From Rebecca billardiae RCC1528 (Eukaryota; Haptophyta), in assembly GCA_965240325.2 (NCBI GenBank), contig OZ251242.1:930001-994000 (forward strand): a DNA stretch of 64,000 nt. The letters are read 5' to 3'. A program made the translations under genes and the position numbers. Shown here one piece after another: positions 1 through 8,974 of the stretch. Each line of letters begins with the position of its first letter. The stretch's first letter is position 1. The notes beneath the pieces are model-generated. The model made no database searches. It was not told the origin of the DNA and saw nothing but the letters and a program-made list of their open reading frames with translations.

Positions 1-1620
1 CGCGTATAATTCTTTTGGGTAGATGTGTGAAAAGGAATGTTGTGCAAACCCAGTGCCAAATGTATCTTCGCCGTGTGCAGTGGCGCCCCAGCCATTGTCC
101 GAGGCGTCCGAGAAAACGGCTACGCAAGGCTTAGGTCGTTCTTCTAAAAACAATGTGCGCGGCTGCCAGTGGCGCACCGCGCGCGCCCACCAGCGCAGAT
201 CGTCTTTTGTTGTTGCGGACAAGCGCACGGGCAGGTTTTTGGTCCCCCTCCTCGCCGCGCCGTCGCGCCGCTTCGCTATTTTCGTCGTCGTCTGCTGACT
301 CGCGTCGCGCGCGCGCGCGCGCGCGCGCGCGCGCTGCGTCCCGCGCGCGCGCGCATGCACGAGCACGAGCAAGCGGCGTAGGTACGGACGGCACCGAGGG
401 TTGGCTCGCGCGAGCCAGCCTAGTCGGCCGCACAGGGACTCAAGCTGAGCCACTGACGCCGCCGTCCGCCGCCGCAAAATACTGTCGATTTCGATTTTTA
501 CGTTGGTAAGCCGCTCCCTGGTGACTGTCAGCTCGCACTTCACCGAGTCGAGGACGACTCCTAAAAACTCACAGCGACGGGTCGGCGGCACTGTCTTGTC
601 CTCCCTCACGACCAGGCCGAGTTTGGCCAGGAGCGCGTGAAGAGCCTCCAGTGCCGCCTCACACGAGGCTTTGTCTCTGCAGATCAGTAGAAAATCGTCG
701 AGGTAGTTGACTAGTGCCACTACCCCGTCGGGAGCGATTGCCATGAAGGCCCGGCGAACTGCATCTCCGACCAGTGAAAATACATACGGCGCACTCTTTG
801 CCCCGAAAGGCATGCGAGTCATGTGGCAGAACCCATCCTGCCAGGCAAAGCCCAAGTGTCGCCAGTCGTCTGGACGGAGATGAATGTGTGGGAACGCACT
901 TTTAATGTCCACCTTCGCCATCCAATAACCTGGCTGCAGAGCCTTACACGCGTGATTCACTTCGCGGTAGCGAAACGGAATATCGGGTATAGTTTCGTTC
1001 AACCCGGAGCGCCGACAGTCAAATATCATGCGGATTTCATCGTACGAGCCGTGTTTCGGGACCACCCCGAGAGGTGTGACACAGAGCCGGTCGTGCCTGA
1101 CTGAGCCGTCGGGGAGGGGCGTAAAAACAGAGCGATCTGGTTCAGCTTGCACCGCCCATCCGTTTTTGAGCCAGTCCTCGACCTGGTCTGCTGCCTTGTC
1201 TCGATGTTTGTGCACTGAATCATAATTGTACTGATCACAATGGGCGAGGCTGCTCTGCGCTAACGAGTGTGTTGGATCGTCGCCTCCCGCCGACGCCAGT
1301 CCTGGGAAGCAGCTAAAACCGCTGTACACACATGCCACCACGTATCTTGTAACATGTGCTGCCTCGTCGGTGCTGTCGCCTGGCGGGAGGAGCTGCCGCC
1401 AACTCGCCCGTGCGTCGAAGAGCGGGCAGCCTCGGTAGATTTTATCGTAAAATTGACTGTGCTGGCACGCACAGTCGTAACATGCTAGACTACACACTGG
1501 ACATTGTGGAATTGGCTCAGGGGGGTTGAGCAGGGGGTCGTCGGATATTGCTGAGGGGATGTTGCAACTATCTTGCCGGGCGGGATTACTTGCTGGTGAG
1601 GTTACGGTCGAATGATCGGG
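1..1620 (-). CDS. DIRS-like reverse transcriptase-RNase H, in one frame (3' end outside window)
   Basis: The reading frame stays open from 1620 to the window edge. It carries the same RT as copy B (motif A DIKSAF, catalytic YLDD box) and runs through an imperfect (CG)n tract, read as alternating Arg-Ala, into the first residues of the RNase H region (RDASQQTTTK). In copy B the same two domains are in different frames. The frame has no AUG before the RT core and opens 8 bp after the Gag stop codon, so it is probably expressed together with Gag. The element replicates through an RNA intermediate. The catalytic RNase H residues of this copy lie beyond base 1. Confidence 0.8.
305..354. repeat. 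Imperfect (CG)n tract in copy A
   Basis: About 50 bp of alternating C and G with a short TGCGTCC interruption. It lies inside the RT-RNase H frame and is 34 bp longer than the matching tract at 7682-7697. The difference is not a multiple of three, so it changes which frame follows. Confidence 0.9.
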
Positions 1621-1628
1621 CTAGTGGA

Positions 1629-3149
1629 CTAGCCGTCCGTTTTGGCTCTCCCCTTCGGATCCCTGCCCGGCTTGTCGCTGCCGCACCTCGGACAATATTT
1701 GACATCCCTGCTGAATTTCCCCTGACAACGTGTGCATTTGTGTGCGAATTTGCATTTACTGTATGAGCAGCCTCCCGGTTTGTTGAATAGGCGGCAGATC
1801 GGCCCGCCGTCTCCACCGCCCCCTGACTCGTGCGGGCCGCGGAAATTATGCTTCGTGATGGCCGTAGTCATTGCCTCAGAGTTGAAAGCATACTGCAGTT
1901 CGCCCATTAAGCCGGTCTCCCCCGCGTGCATCCGCACTAATTCGTCGTACGCCACGGCTGTTTGTGGGTTGTGATTCCGAGACATAGACGCCACTCGCTC
2001 AAGGTGCTCGAGGGCTGCCTTGAGGATGGAGCCCATGTCCGCCTGGTGTTGGTTGCGAAGAAACCGAGAGTATGCTATGACAAAATCTTCGAGTGTGCGA
2101 ATGCGCCGTGCCGCTCGCACGCTAAACTTCGTTTGCACTGATCCATCAGCCCCGTGTGTGATTTGTGCATCGTCCAGCATGTTTGCTGTCTGGGGCAGAT
2201 AAGCCTGCAGAGCCACAATCGGGGCGATCGCTTGCCCTGTCAGTGCTTGCTGCAGCGAATTTTGGATGGCTAAATTCGACAATGGCCCCGGGCCAGCCAA
2301 GGGTCCTCCCATGCCCCCTAGCTGTGGTGGTATCGACTGTAGTAGCCCGGCTCCCCGGAGGCTATCCTCGCCCGCCCGAGAGCCAGATTGTGACTCGCCC
2401 TCGCTGCCGGCTAGTGTCCCTCTGCGACTCTTGCCGCCTCGATGCTTGGGCCTGCGCCGTCTCTTTTTCGTGACCGGAGTGACTTCGGTTTCCCGATCAG
2501 AAAGGAACTCGTCGTCTTCATACTCTCCCCTCGGAATGTCATCGTCCGTATCTTCGCCTAATTCGGAATCACTGCCTGAGTCATCACCATCTTGGTCGGG
2601 CTCTGGCGTGGCTGCCCTCTGTCGTTTATTCGACGGGGGCCCTTGCCTGAGTTGTCGACCTTCATCTGCCTGGCCTTTCCGTTTCTTGTCAGCACCGGCT
2701 GCACGGTTTGCAACCGGCGGGGTTGACTGTGCTGCCTTTGCACGACGGGCGTTGTTTTCCTGCGCGCGAGAACCACCCCGAGTCTCGGCCCTGGTGGCGC
2801 GCGGGCGGGCGGCAGCTCCTGCTCGCCCCGCCTGTGATCCTTTCCGCCCTCTCCTTGCGTTGGGATCTACTTCATAGTCAACGTCGTTCCTCGTTTGGGG
2901 GACGATATCCTCCACCTGGAGAGGTGGTTCAATCGTTCTGATCGCCCGACCCTCCTGGAAAGTAGTCACTTCCTGGTCATCGTCATCCTGATCATCCACC
3001 TCCGAATCGTTTTCCCCCCGGTGATCCGAATCGTTCTCCTCACGGATCGGTACCTTCTTCCTTGTTGATGGCCCGCGGCGCGCCGCCTGTTTAGGCGCGG
3101 CCCGGCCCCCTTGGTTACGCGTAGTTTTGGAAACAGAAGCTTTAGTCAT
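1629..3149 (-). CDS. DIRS-like Gag protein, copy A
   Basis: A 506-residue protein starting at an ATG at 3149. The N-terminal half is highly charged and low-complexity, with acidic Asp/Glu runs and basic KKRRRR-type stretches. The middle part (about 270-430) looks folded and helical. The C-terminus carries a CCCH-type zinc finger (C-x8-C-x4-C-x3-H, ending KFAH) followed by two CxxC pairs (CTRC, CPRC) resembling a zinc ribbon. These features fit a nucleic-acid-binding structural protein packaging element RNA. It is identical in length to the copy B protein. The gene ends with a TAG codon 8 bp before the RT frame opens. Confidence 0.8.
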   Translation of the reverse strand: MTKASVSKTTRNQGGRAAPKQAARRGPSTRKKVPIREENDSDHRGENDSEVDDQDDDDQEVTTFQEGRAIRTIEPPLQVEDIVPQTRNDVDYEVDPNARRGRKGSQAGRAGAAARPRATRAETRGGSRAQENNARRAKAAQSTPPVANRAAGADKKRKGQADEGRQLRQGPPSNKRQRAATPEPDQDGDDSGSDSELGEDTDDDIPRGEYEDDEFLSDRETEVTPVTKKRRRRPKHRGGKSRRGTLAGSEGESQSGSRAGEDSLRGAGLLQSIPPQLGGMGGPLAGPGPLSNLAIQNSLQQALTGQAIAPIVALQAYLPQTANMLDDAQITHGADGSVQTKFSVRAARRIRTLEDFVIAYSRFLRNQHQADMGSILKAALEHLERVASMSRNHNPQTAVAYDELVRMHAGETGLMGELQYAFNSEAMTTAITKHNFRGPHESGGGGDGGPICRLFNKPGGCSYSKCKFAHKCTRCQGKFSRDVKYCPRCGSDKPGRDPKGRAKTDG

Positions 3150-3578
3150 ATTTGCCTTACGCAGGACCCCAGTCGGGGATAGTGCGGTCCGTTTGCTCCT
3201 ACTGCTGCCGCTGACAGTAAGAGGGCTGTTCTTTTTTCAACGTGACAGCGAGTTCGCCACTCTCTCTGCTCCACGGCGACGTATTCAGGGGATTTATTAC
3301 CCGCCCCCCTAACCCAGTATCGGCCGACTGCCACTGAGGGGTGCTCCACGGCTTGCACCCAGCGGGAATTGTTCCCCCGACAGGGACACAGACAGAAGAT
3401 AAAGATGGGTCGCATCTGAATCGTCAGTCGGCGTCCCTACCGGGGGGTGGGTCTAAGTGAGTCGTGGGGGTTGGGCAAGCGGCGGTACCGCCCCCCTACA
3501 CCCCGCGAGTCACCAGCACAGAGGCTGAACAGTGAACCGCTACTGGAGTGGCTTTTGATTGAATGTCAACAGCCTACT

Positions 3579-3925
3579 CGCCATCTCCTTACGCGAGCAA
3601 GCAGAAAGCAGAGGCTCACCGCGAGACGAGGTTCATCGACGTTTGTACATTTGACCTCGGCTTCGCGGGAGTGGTCGATTGGTGGGCCCAACGTTTGTTC
3701 AAGCAAGTTACAGTGTCTCTGAACTTGTGGGCGGTCTAGTCTTGATATTGATGTTGATGCCGAACCAGCAATGTTCCATCCGATGATTCGTCCGCTTTCT
3801 TTGGGGCAGAGTCGGACTCCATGGTCACCGCTGAAGTAAGCGATAGTATATGCTTGTTCGTCATTGTCTTTTGCCAGGGACCCACTGACTGTGGATACCT
3901 TGGGCAACAGACAACGATTCCCCCA
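3579..3925. repeat. 347-bp direct repeat, unit 1 (candidate split direct repeat A1)
   Basis: Bases 3579-3925 recur at 5099-5445 without any difference I could find. This unit abuts the 5' end of the copy A internal region, while the other lies beyond the 3' end of copy B. Copies A and B diverge exactly where this unit begins (3579 versus 10925). Confidence 0.85.
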
Positions 3926-4097
3926 CGATTCCTTTCCTACGGCGAAAAGAAAAAGCGCTGGCAACCAAAATTGTCGGTCCATTGATTAACAAGGTTGGTT
4001 GATGAAGCCGTTTTCATTTGCTTCAACAGGCTCGGCTTGCTCGCCGGAAAAGATGGAATTCCGTAACAACGAAAATGAATGCGGGCGGGTGGGAGGG

Positions 4098-4907
4098 AAA
4101 AGAGCTTTGATTCCTACTGTGCGGGGGGGAGCGACCCTGCTCTTCAGCCGGCATGCCGCCTTCAAGCCTCCCTCCCCAAGATAGGTGCCAGCCCCCTCCT
4201 TCGAAGCGCGACGCAAACACGTGCGCTTGGGTGGGCACGCGCACAGATGCGCCGGCGCAAGGCGCAACCCCGCGCCCGTCCACTCTCCGCGCCAGGGGCG
4301 CGGCGCAGGAGGTGCGCCCGGCCGCAAGACTTCGCCGCAGGACGAAATGGCTGCCACTCGGTGCGGCGACCGTCGATAGGTTGCCTCTGCCCGCTGCTCG
4401 GGGGCCGCACCCGGCCACGGTCCTCGTGCGGCGTGTGATCCTCGTGTGTCGCACGAGCCTCTGCCTTCGTGGGCTCCGCGTTTGGTCCCGGCTCCGCCTG
4501 TCCTCTCCCTTCTGCACTGGCGCGCGCGCGCGCGCGCGGCGGCGATGACTGATCGTACTTCACACTCTTCCTGTCGCGCGACAGTGTACCTCTGCATCAT
4601 ACGTATTGCCCGTACGGCTGCATCCAAGTACGTTTGTACGTCCTGGATGTTCCATTTGCCAGCTACCTCTCTCCGAGGCCTCACGCGTTCGGCTGCCTAC
4701 TGGGCCCTTGGCTGCCAGCTACGATCCGAATGGTGTCTCTCCTTGCGCGCGCGCGCGACGCGCGCGGCGCCGCCAACTCTGGTGAGAGCCTCCGCCTGGA
4801 TCCTGCCTTACTGCCGGCCTCTACCGGCCGTCAATGGCCATGTTGCCAAGGGCCGCCGACGGTTGGCCCGACTAAAGTTCTCGTTAGACACTGTGGTCTA
4901 AGAGGGG
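4098..4907. repeat. Dispersed repeat of about 810 bp, unit 1
   Basis: This stretch recurs at 11534-12348, where it has a 5-bp insertion (ACAGT) near 11617. Flanks on both sides differ between the two sites, so it behaves as a mobile or dispersed unit, although no terminal inverted repeat or target duplication was seen. It holds CG microsatellites (4521-4538, 4745-4765). A minus-strand frame near its high-coordinate end (WNIQDVQTYLDAAVRAIRM) reads like protein, but I recognise no family. The 172 bp to its left (3926-4097) contain nothing I recognise. Confidence 0.8.
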
Positions 4908-5098
4908 TTAGTCGGATAGAATAACACTGCTAGTCCTCAGCTGGCAAACTACCGCGCGCGCGCGCGCGCGCGCCTAAGTTCCCGCTCCCCCCACTGCGTC
5001 CTTGCTTTTATGGGCGGCCCCCGACCGGAACGAGTGTGGGGGCGGACGCCCGGGCCTTTCAGCCCGAGCGCCCTTGTTATTGTTAGTGGCTTTGCCTC
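4908..5098. other. Short spacer with a CG microsatellite
   Basis: This spacer joins the 810-bp repeat to the second 347-bp repeat. It contains a CG run at about 4954-4973 and no gene. It could hold the end of the DIRS copy B, but no matching B-type repeat was found. Confidence 0.4.
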
Positions 5099-5445
5099 CG
5101 CCATCTCCTTACGCGAGCAAGCAGAAAGCAGAGGCTCACCGCGAGACGAGGTTCATCGACGTTTGTACATTTGACCTCGGCTTCGCGGGAGTGGTCGATT
5201 GGTGGGCCCAACGTTTGTTCAAGCAAGTTACAGTGTCTCTGAACTTGTGGGCGGTCTAGTCTTGATATTGATGTTGATGCCGAACCAGCAATGTTCCATC
5301 CGATGATTCGTCCGCTTTCTTTGGGGCAGAGTCGGACTCCATGGTCACCGCTGAAGTAAGCGATAGTATATGCTTGTTCGTCATTGTCTTTTGCCAGGGA
5401 CCCACTGACTGTGGATACCTTGGGCAACAGACAACGATTCCCCCA
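5099..5445. repeat. 347-bp direct repeat, unit 2 (candidate split direct repeat A2)
   Basis: This is the second unit of the repeat at 3579-3925. It lies about 0.6 kb past the recombinase stop codon of copy B, on the 3' side of that minus-strand element. That is where PAT/kangaroo-like elements carry their A2 arm. The role is inferred from position. Confidence 0.8.
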
Positions 5446-6031
5446 AACCGGATGGACCGGAGCGACACCCTGATAAGTATCACTGTGTCGGTCGGTTCTT
5501 CCATATCGGACCAGCAGCAACTATCGCTAGCCAGGGCTTCTGACCGCACTGTCCAGTTTATCCCCCACATGTAGAGCGGACGGACCGATGGTGGTCATCG
5601 ATGGAAAAACTACTCACAATATTCGGCCGCACACTGCTAGTTCCCGCCTGAGTTGGGCTCCTGGTTCGATCACTCTCCCAAACAATAACAATATAGATTG
5701 TATGTCTACTGGCATGCGATTTGTGCATCCGGTAGTACAAAGTACCTGTGCGAGCAGGGCAAGGGGGGGGGGGTGCACATTATCCGTCAGCACGAATGAC
5801 TGTCATCGTTTGACAAAATGCACAACACAACTGTTTAACACTAGCGACCACTGCTGTCCCGCCACTCGACGCACTGTCAGGAACGGTCAATGAGTCATAT
5901 GTGAATAAATGCATTAATTAATTAAATATATATATATATCTATGATCGTGTGTATAACTCGACAAGTGGGCTTGCTTCCAGCCTTGGCGTGGTCGGTTGC
6001 ATCAATCGCAATGTCTGTCCAGTGCTGAGCC
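5446..6031. other. 3' non-coding region of copy B or spacer
   Basis: No convincing gene lies here. It contains a G homopolymer (about 5764-5773) and an AT-rich stretch with short TA repeats (5925-5940) just past the recombinase stop codon, as might be found in a 3' untranslated region. Confidence 0.4.
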
Positions 6032-7081
6032 TTAGCCGAGTGCTTTTGCCATTCGAGCACATAATTGGCCTCGCCGCAAAGCCTGAGACGAGTAGGATCG
6101 CCACACGCCCGAATGCCACCTGCCAATAAGCTTGCAGTCGTCCTCTGTCAATTTGGCCGACTCTGCCAGCCATAACCCTGTACGCCGCCATGTATGTGTC
6201 CCGAGGGCCGTACCCCCCAACCCCAGGGTGACTCCGAGGGCGTGTGCCCACCCTAGCGCCTCCTCATATGGTAGGGGGCAGCCTCTTGACTTGGCTGAAC
6301 TAAAGACTGGCCCCGACGGTACCTCACCTCGTCGGAGGCGTGAGCGACTGTACTGCCACCAATCTCGCAGTGCCAGCACCGGGCAGCACACCCCTGAAGT
6401 GTTGGTGAGCTTAGGTAGCCAGACGCCCACTGGCTCGCGCTGTCGTTTGCCACGGTGTAGAATGATAAATATCCCTTTTCCCGTTGTGTCCCAAAGCACG
6501 TCGTCCCAGTGTATGATTCTGGTACCCTGCCCCACAGCGGAGTGTCCCCCTTCAGAGAAATGTTCAGACCGTAGCAGCCCGAATGTCGCCACAGTGACTA
6601 ATGCCAGCCACATCTTGTCTCGGTGCGCTCGGGACAACTTCAGCCGAGCACAAACTGTCGAGAATTGAGCCGCCGTCAGTCCCCGCTTCCTTAAAGGGGT
6701 CTTTCCGTGTTGCGCTTCTATAAACTGTACGATCCGTTTTTCAACGAAGCTACGTTTGCAGACGGTATAACCTCTCGCTCGTGCCCAAGCTCGGACCGCC
6801 CCTGTGTACGTCTTTACCGTATTCGCCAAATTCCCAGCGGCCAGCAGGAACCCAGCAAACCGTTCAAATTGCTTGTTAATGTGAAACCCATCCGGCCGTA
6901 GATGGTATTGGCCGCAGAATCGCAGCCACGCCTTGACTGCCGTATTGTACGACCGAGTTGTATTTGCCTCTACTCCCGCCTGAACCACTGTCTCGACCAC
7001 TGAATCTAATTGTTTCAACGTAGATACCTTCCTCGTTGGGCCTGCCGGTGGCCTGCCCATTAAGCTCAGAATTTGTTCCAC
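6032..7081 (-). CDS. DIRS-like tyrosine recombinase
   Basis: About 350 residues with the fold signatures of a tyrosine recombinase. An N-terminal core-binding half (about 1-120) is followed by the catalytic half with the first Arg in the LLRSEHF segment, the HxxR box (HTWRRTG) and a C-terminal GRWHSGVW...SY segment supplying the His/Trp position and the nucleophilic Tyr. In DIRS elements this enzyme integrates a circular DNA intermediate without target duplication. The frame is open upstream into the RNase H gene. The first ATG is at 7060, so the overlap with RNase H is either short or absent depending on the start used. Confidence 0.85.
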   Translation of the reverse strand: MEQILSLMGRPPAGPTRKVSTLKQLDSVVETVVQAGVEANTTRSYNTAVKAWLRFCGQYHLRPDGFHINKQFERFAGFLLAAGNLANTVKTYTGAVRAWARARGYTVCKRSFVEKRIVQFIEAQHGKTPLRKRGLTAAQFSTVCARLKLSRAHRDKMWLALVTVATFGLLRSEHFSEGGHSAVGQGTRIIHWDDVLWDTTGKGIFIILHRGKRQREPVGVWLPKLTNTSGVCCPVLALRDWWQYSRSRLRRGEVPSGPVFSSAKSRGCPLPYEEALGWAHALGVTLGLGGTALGTHTWRRTGLWLAESAKLTEDDCKLIGRWHSGVWRSYSSQALRRGQLCARMAKALG

Positions 7082-7776
7082 AGTCCCGCCGGGCGACGCA
7101 CGCGCCGCGGCGGCTTGCGGATGTTTTTAATGAGATGCCACTTGTCCTTTCTGGACAGGGCATCGGCGTAGTCGTTGTCTACGCCGCTAATGTGTGTAGC
7201 ACGGAGAAGGAATCCATGACGTACTTCCAGAAGATTCAGTTGTCGCAAGAGTGGCAGAGTCTCGGCGCACCGGGTCGAGTGTTTGTTTATTGAGTCCACG
7301 ACGGCTTTATTATCCACAAAGGCAAGCACCCTTTGGGCCTTCCACTTCGGCCCCCAGCGTTGTGCGGCGCGGACTACCGCGTATAATTCTTTTGGGTAGA
7401 TGTGTGAAAAGGAATGTTGTGCAAACCCAGTGCCAAATGTATCTTCGCCGTGTGCAGTGGCGCCCCAGCCATTGTCCGAGGCGTCCGAGAAAACGGCTAC
7501 GCAAGGCTTAGGTCGTTCTTCTAAAAACAATGTGCGCGGCTGCCAGTGGCGCACCGCGCGCGCCCACCAGCGCAGATCGTCTTTTGTTGTTGCGGACAAG
7601 CGCACGGGCAGGTTTTTGGTCCCCCTCCTCGCCGCGCCGTCGCGCCGCTTCGCTATTTTCGTCGTCGTCTGCTGACTCGCGTCGCGCGCGCGCGCGCATG
7701 CACGAGCACGAGCAAGCGGCGTAGGTACGGACGGCACCGAGGGTTGGCTCGCGCGAGCCAGCCTAGTCGGCCGCAC
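7066..7776 (-). CDS. DIRS-like RNase H domain
   Basis: The recognisable domain begins after the CG tract, so sequence upstream of about 7697 in this frame is probably not translated. The acidic catalytic residues of RNase H are visible: Asp in VFSDASDNGWGA, Glu in YPKELYAVV, Asp in AFVDNKAVVDS and Asp in GVDNDYADALSR. It would remove RNA from the RNA-DNA hybrid during element replication. There is no ATG start, and the first codon of the open frame is GTG. It is therefore almost certainly the C-terminal half of an RT-RNase H protein broken by the tract length in this copy. The last codons overlap the recombinase frame. Confidence 0.8.
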   Translation of the reverse strand: MRPTRLARASQPSVPSVPTPLARARACARARDASQQTTTKIAKRRDGAARRGTKNLPVRLSATTKDDLRWWARAVRHWQPRTLFLEERPKPCVAVFSDASDNGWGATAHGEDTFGTGFAQHSFSHIYPKELYAVVRAAQRWGPKWKAQRVLAFVDNKAVVDSINKHSTRCAETLPLLRQLNLLEVRHGFLLRATHISGVDNDYADALSRKDKWHLIKNIRKPPRRVRRPAGLWNKF

Positions 7777-8966
7777 AGGGACTCAAGCTGAGCCACTGAC
7801 GCCGCCGTCCGCCGCCGCAAAATACTGTCGATTTCGATTTTTACGTTGGTAAGCCGCTCCCTGGTGACTGTCAGCTCGCACTTCACCGAGTCGAGGACGA
7901 CTCCTAAAAACTCACAGCGACGGGTCGGCGGCACTGTCTTGTCCTCCCTCACGACCAGGCCGAGTTTGGCCAGGAGCGCGTGAAGAGCCTCCAGTGCCGC
8001 CTCACACGAGGCTTTGTCTCTGCAGATCAGTAGAAAATCGTCGAGGTAGTTGACTAGTGCCACTACCCCGTCGGGAGCGATTGCCATGAAGGCCCGGCGA
8101 ACTGCATCTCCGACCAGTGAAAATACATACGGCGCACTCTTTGCCCCGAAAGGCATGCGAGTCATGTGGCAGAACCCATCCTGCCAGGCAAAGCCCAAGT
8201 GTCGCCAGTCGTCTGGACGGAGATGAATGTGTGGGAACGCACTTTTAATGTCCACCTTCGCCATCCAATAACCTGGCTGCAGAGCCTTACACGCGTGATT
8301 CACTTCGCGGTAGCGAAACGGAATATCGGGTATAGTTTCGTTCAACCCGGAGCGCCGACAGTCAAATATCATGCGGATTTCATCGTACGAGCCGTGTTTC
8401 GGGACCACCCCGAGAGGTGTGACACAGAGCCGGTCGTGCCTGACTGAGCCGTCGGGGAGGGGCGTAAAAACAGAGCGATCTGGTTCAGCTTGCACCGCCC
8501 ATCCGTTTTTGAGCCAGTCCTCGACCTGGTCTGCTGCCTTGTCTCGATGTTTGTGCACTGAATCATAATTGTACTGATCACAATAATGGGCGAGGCTGCT
8601 CTGCGCTAACGAGTGTGTTGGATCGTCGCCTCCCGCCGACGCCAGTCCTGGGAAGCAGCTAAAACCGCTGTACACACATGCCACCACGTATCTTGTAACA
8701 TGTGCTGCCTCGTCGGTGCTGTCGCCTGGCGGGAGGAGCTGCCGCCAACTCGCCCGTGCGTCGAAGAGCGGGCAGCCTCGGTAGATTTTATCGTAAAATT
8801 GACTGTGCTGGCACGCACAGTCGTAACATGCTAGACTACACACTGGACATTGTGGAATTGGCTCAGGGGGGTTGAGCAGGGGGTCGTCGGATATTGCTGA
8901 GGGGATGTTGCAACTATCTTGCCGGGCGGGATTACTTGCTGGTGAGGTTACGGTCGAATGATCGGG
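7653..8966 (-). CDS. DIRS-like reverse transcriptase, frame broken after the CG tract
   Basis: The frame is open from 8966 to 7653. The RT core spans roughly residues 150-400, with fingers residues, motif A (VDIKSAF), MPFGAKSAPYVFS (motif B) and the YLDD active-site box (motif C), then a thumb-like segment ending at PYLRRLLVLVHAR. The sequence then enters the CG tract and leaves the RNase H frame, ending 10-20 codons later. No AUG precedes the RT core: the first in-frame Met is inside the fingers (EIRMIFDC). Expression must therefore depend on Gag translation, re-initiation or splicing. The frame opens after, not within, the Gag gene. Confidence 0.85.
   Translation of the reverse strand, partial: PDHSTVTSPASNPARQDSCNIPSAISDDPLLNPPEPIPQCPVCSLACYDCACQHSQFYDKIYRGCPLFDARASWRQLLPPGDSTDEAAHVTRYVVACVYSGFSCFPGLASAGGDDPTHSLAQSSLAHYCDQYNYDSVHKHRDKAADQVEDWLKNGWAVQAEPDRSVFTPLPDGSVRHDRLCVTPLGVVPKHGSYDEIRMIFDCRRSGLNETIPDIPFRYREVNHACKALQPGYWMAKVDIKSAFPHIHLRPDDWRHLGFAWQDGFCHMTRMPFGAKSAPYVFSLVGDAVRRAFMAIAPDGVVALVNYLDDFLLICRDKASCEAALEALHALLAKLGLVVREDKTVPPTRRCEFLGVVLDSVKCELTVTRERLTNVKIEIDSILRRRTAASVAQLESLCGRLGWLARANPRCRPYLRRLLVLVHARARATRVSRRRRK
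7682..7697. repeat. Short (CG)n tract in copy B
   Basis: About 16 bp of alternating C and G between RT and RNase H. It is 34 bp shorter than in copy A (305-354) and places the two enzyme domains in different frames. Confidence 0.9.
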
Positions 8967-8974
8967 CTAGTGGA

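Larger units (their letters stand above)
1..3925 (-). mobile_element. DIRS-like tyrosine-recombinase retrotransposon, copy A (partial)
   Basis: This is the 5' part of a minus-strand DIRS-order element: flanking repeat (3579-3925), Gag (1629-3149) and the start of RT-RNase H (1-1620). The recombinase lies beyond the window edge. Bases 1-3579 match 7378-10925 almost perfectly. The only differences I found are a 34-bp longer CG tract, a 3-bp deletion near 1240 and one substitution near 3015 that does not change the protein. The near-identity implies recent duplication or transposition. The 347-bp repeat directly upstream of the internal region fits the A1 arm of split direct repeats known from PAT/kangaroo-type DIRS elements. 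That fit is inferred from layout only. Confidence 0.8.

Noticed and set aside
7066-7776. RNase H frame as an independent gene from its GTG codon
   Set aside because: There is no ATG, and copy A shows the domain continuous with RT, so it is a fragment of the fused protein.
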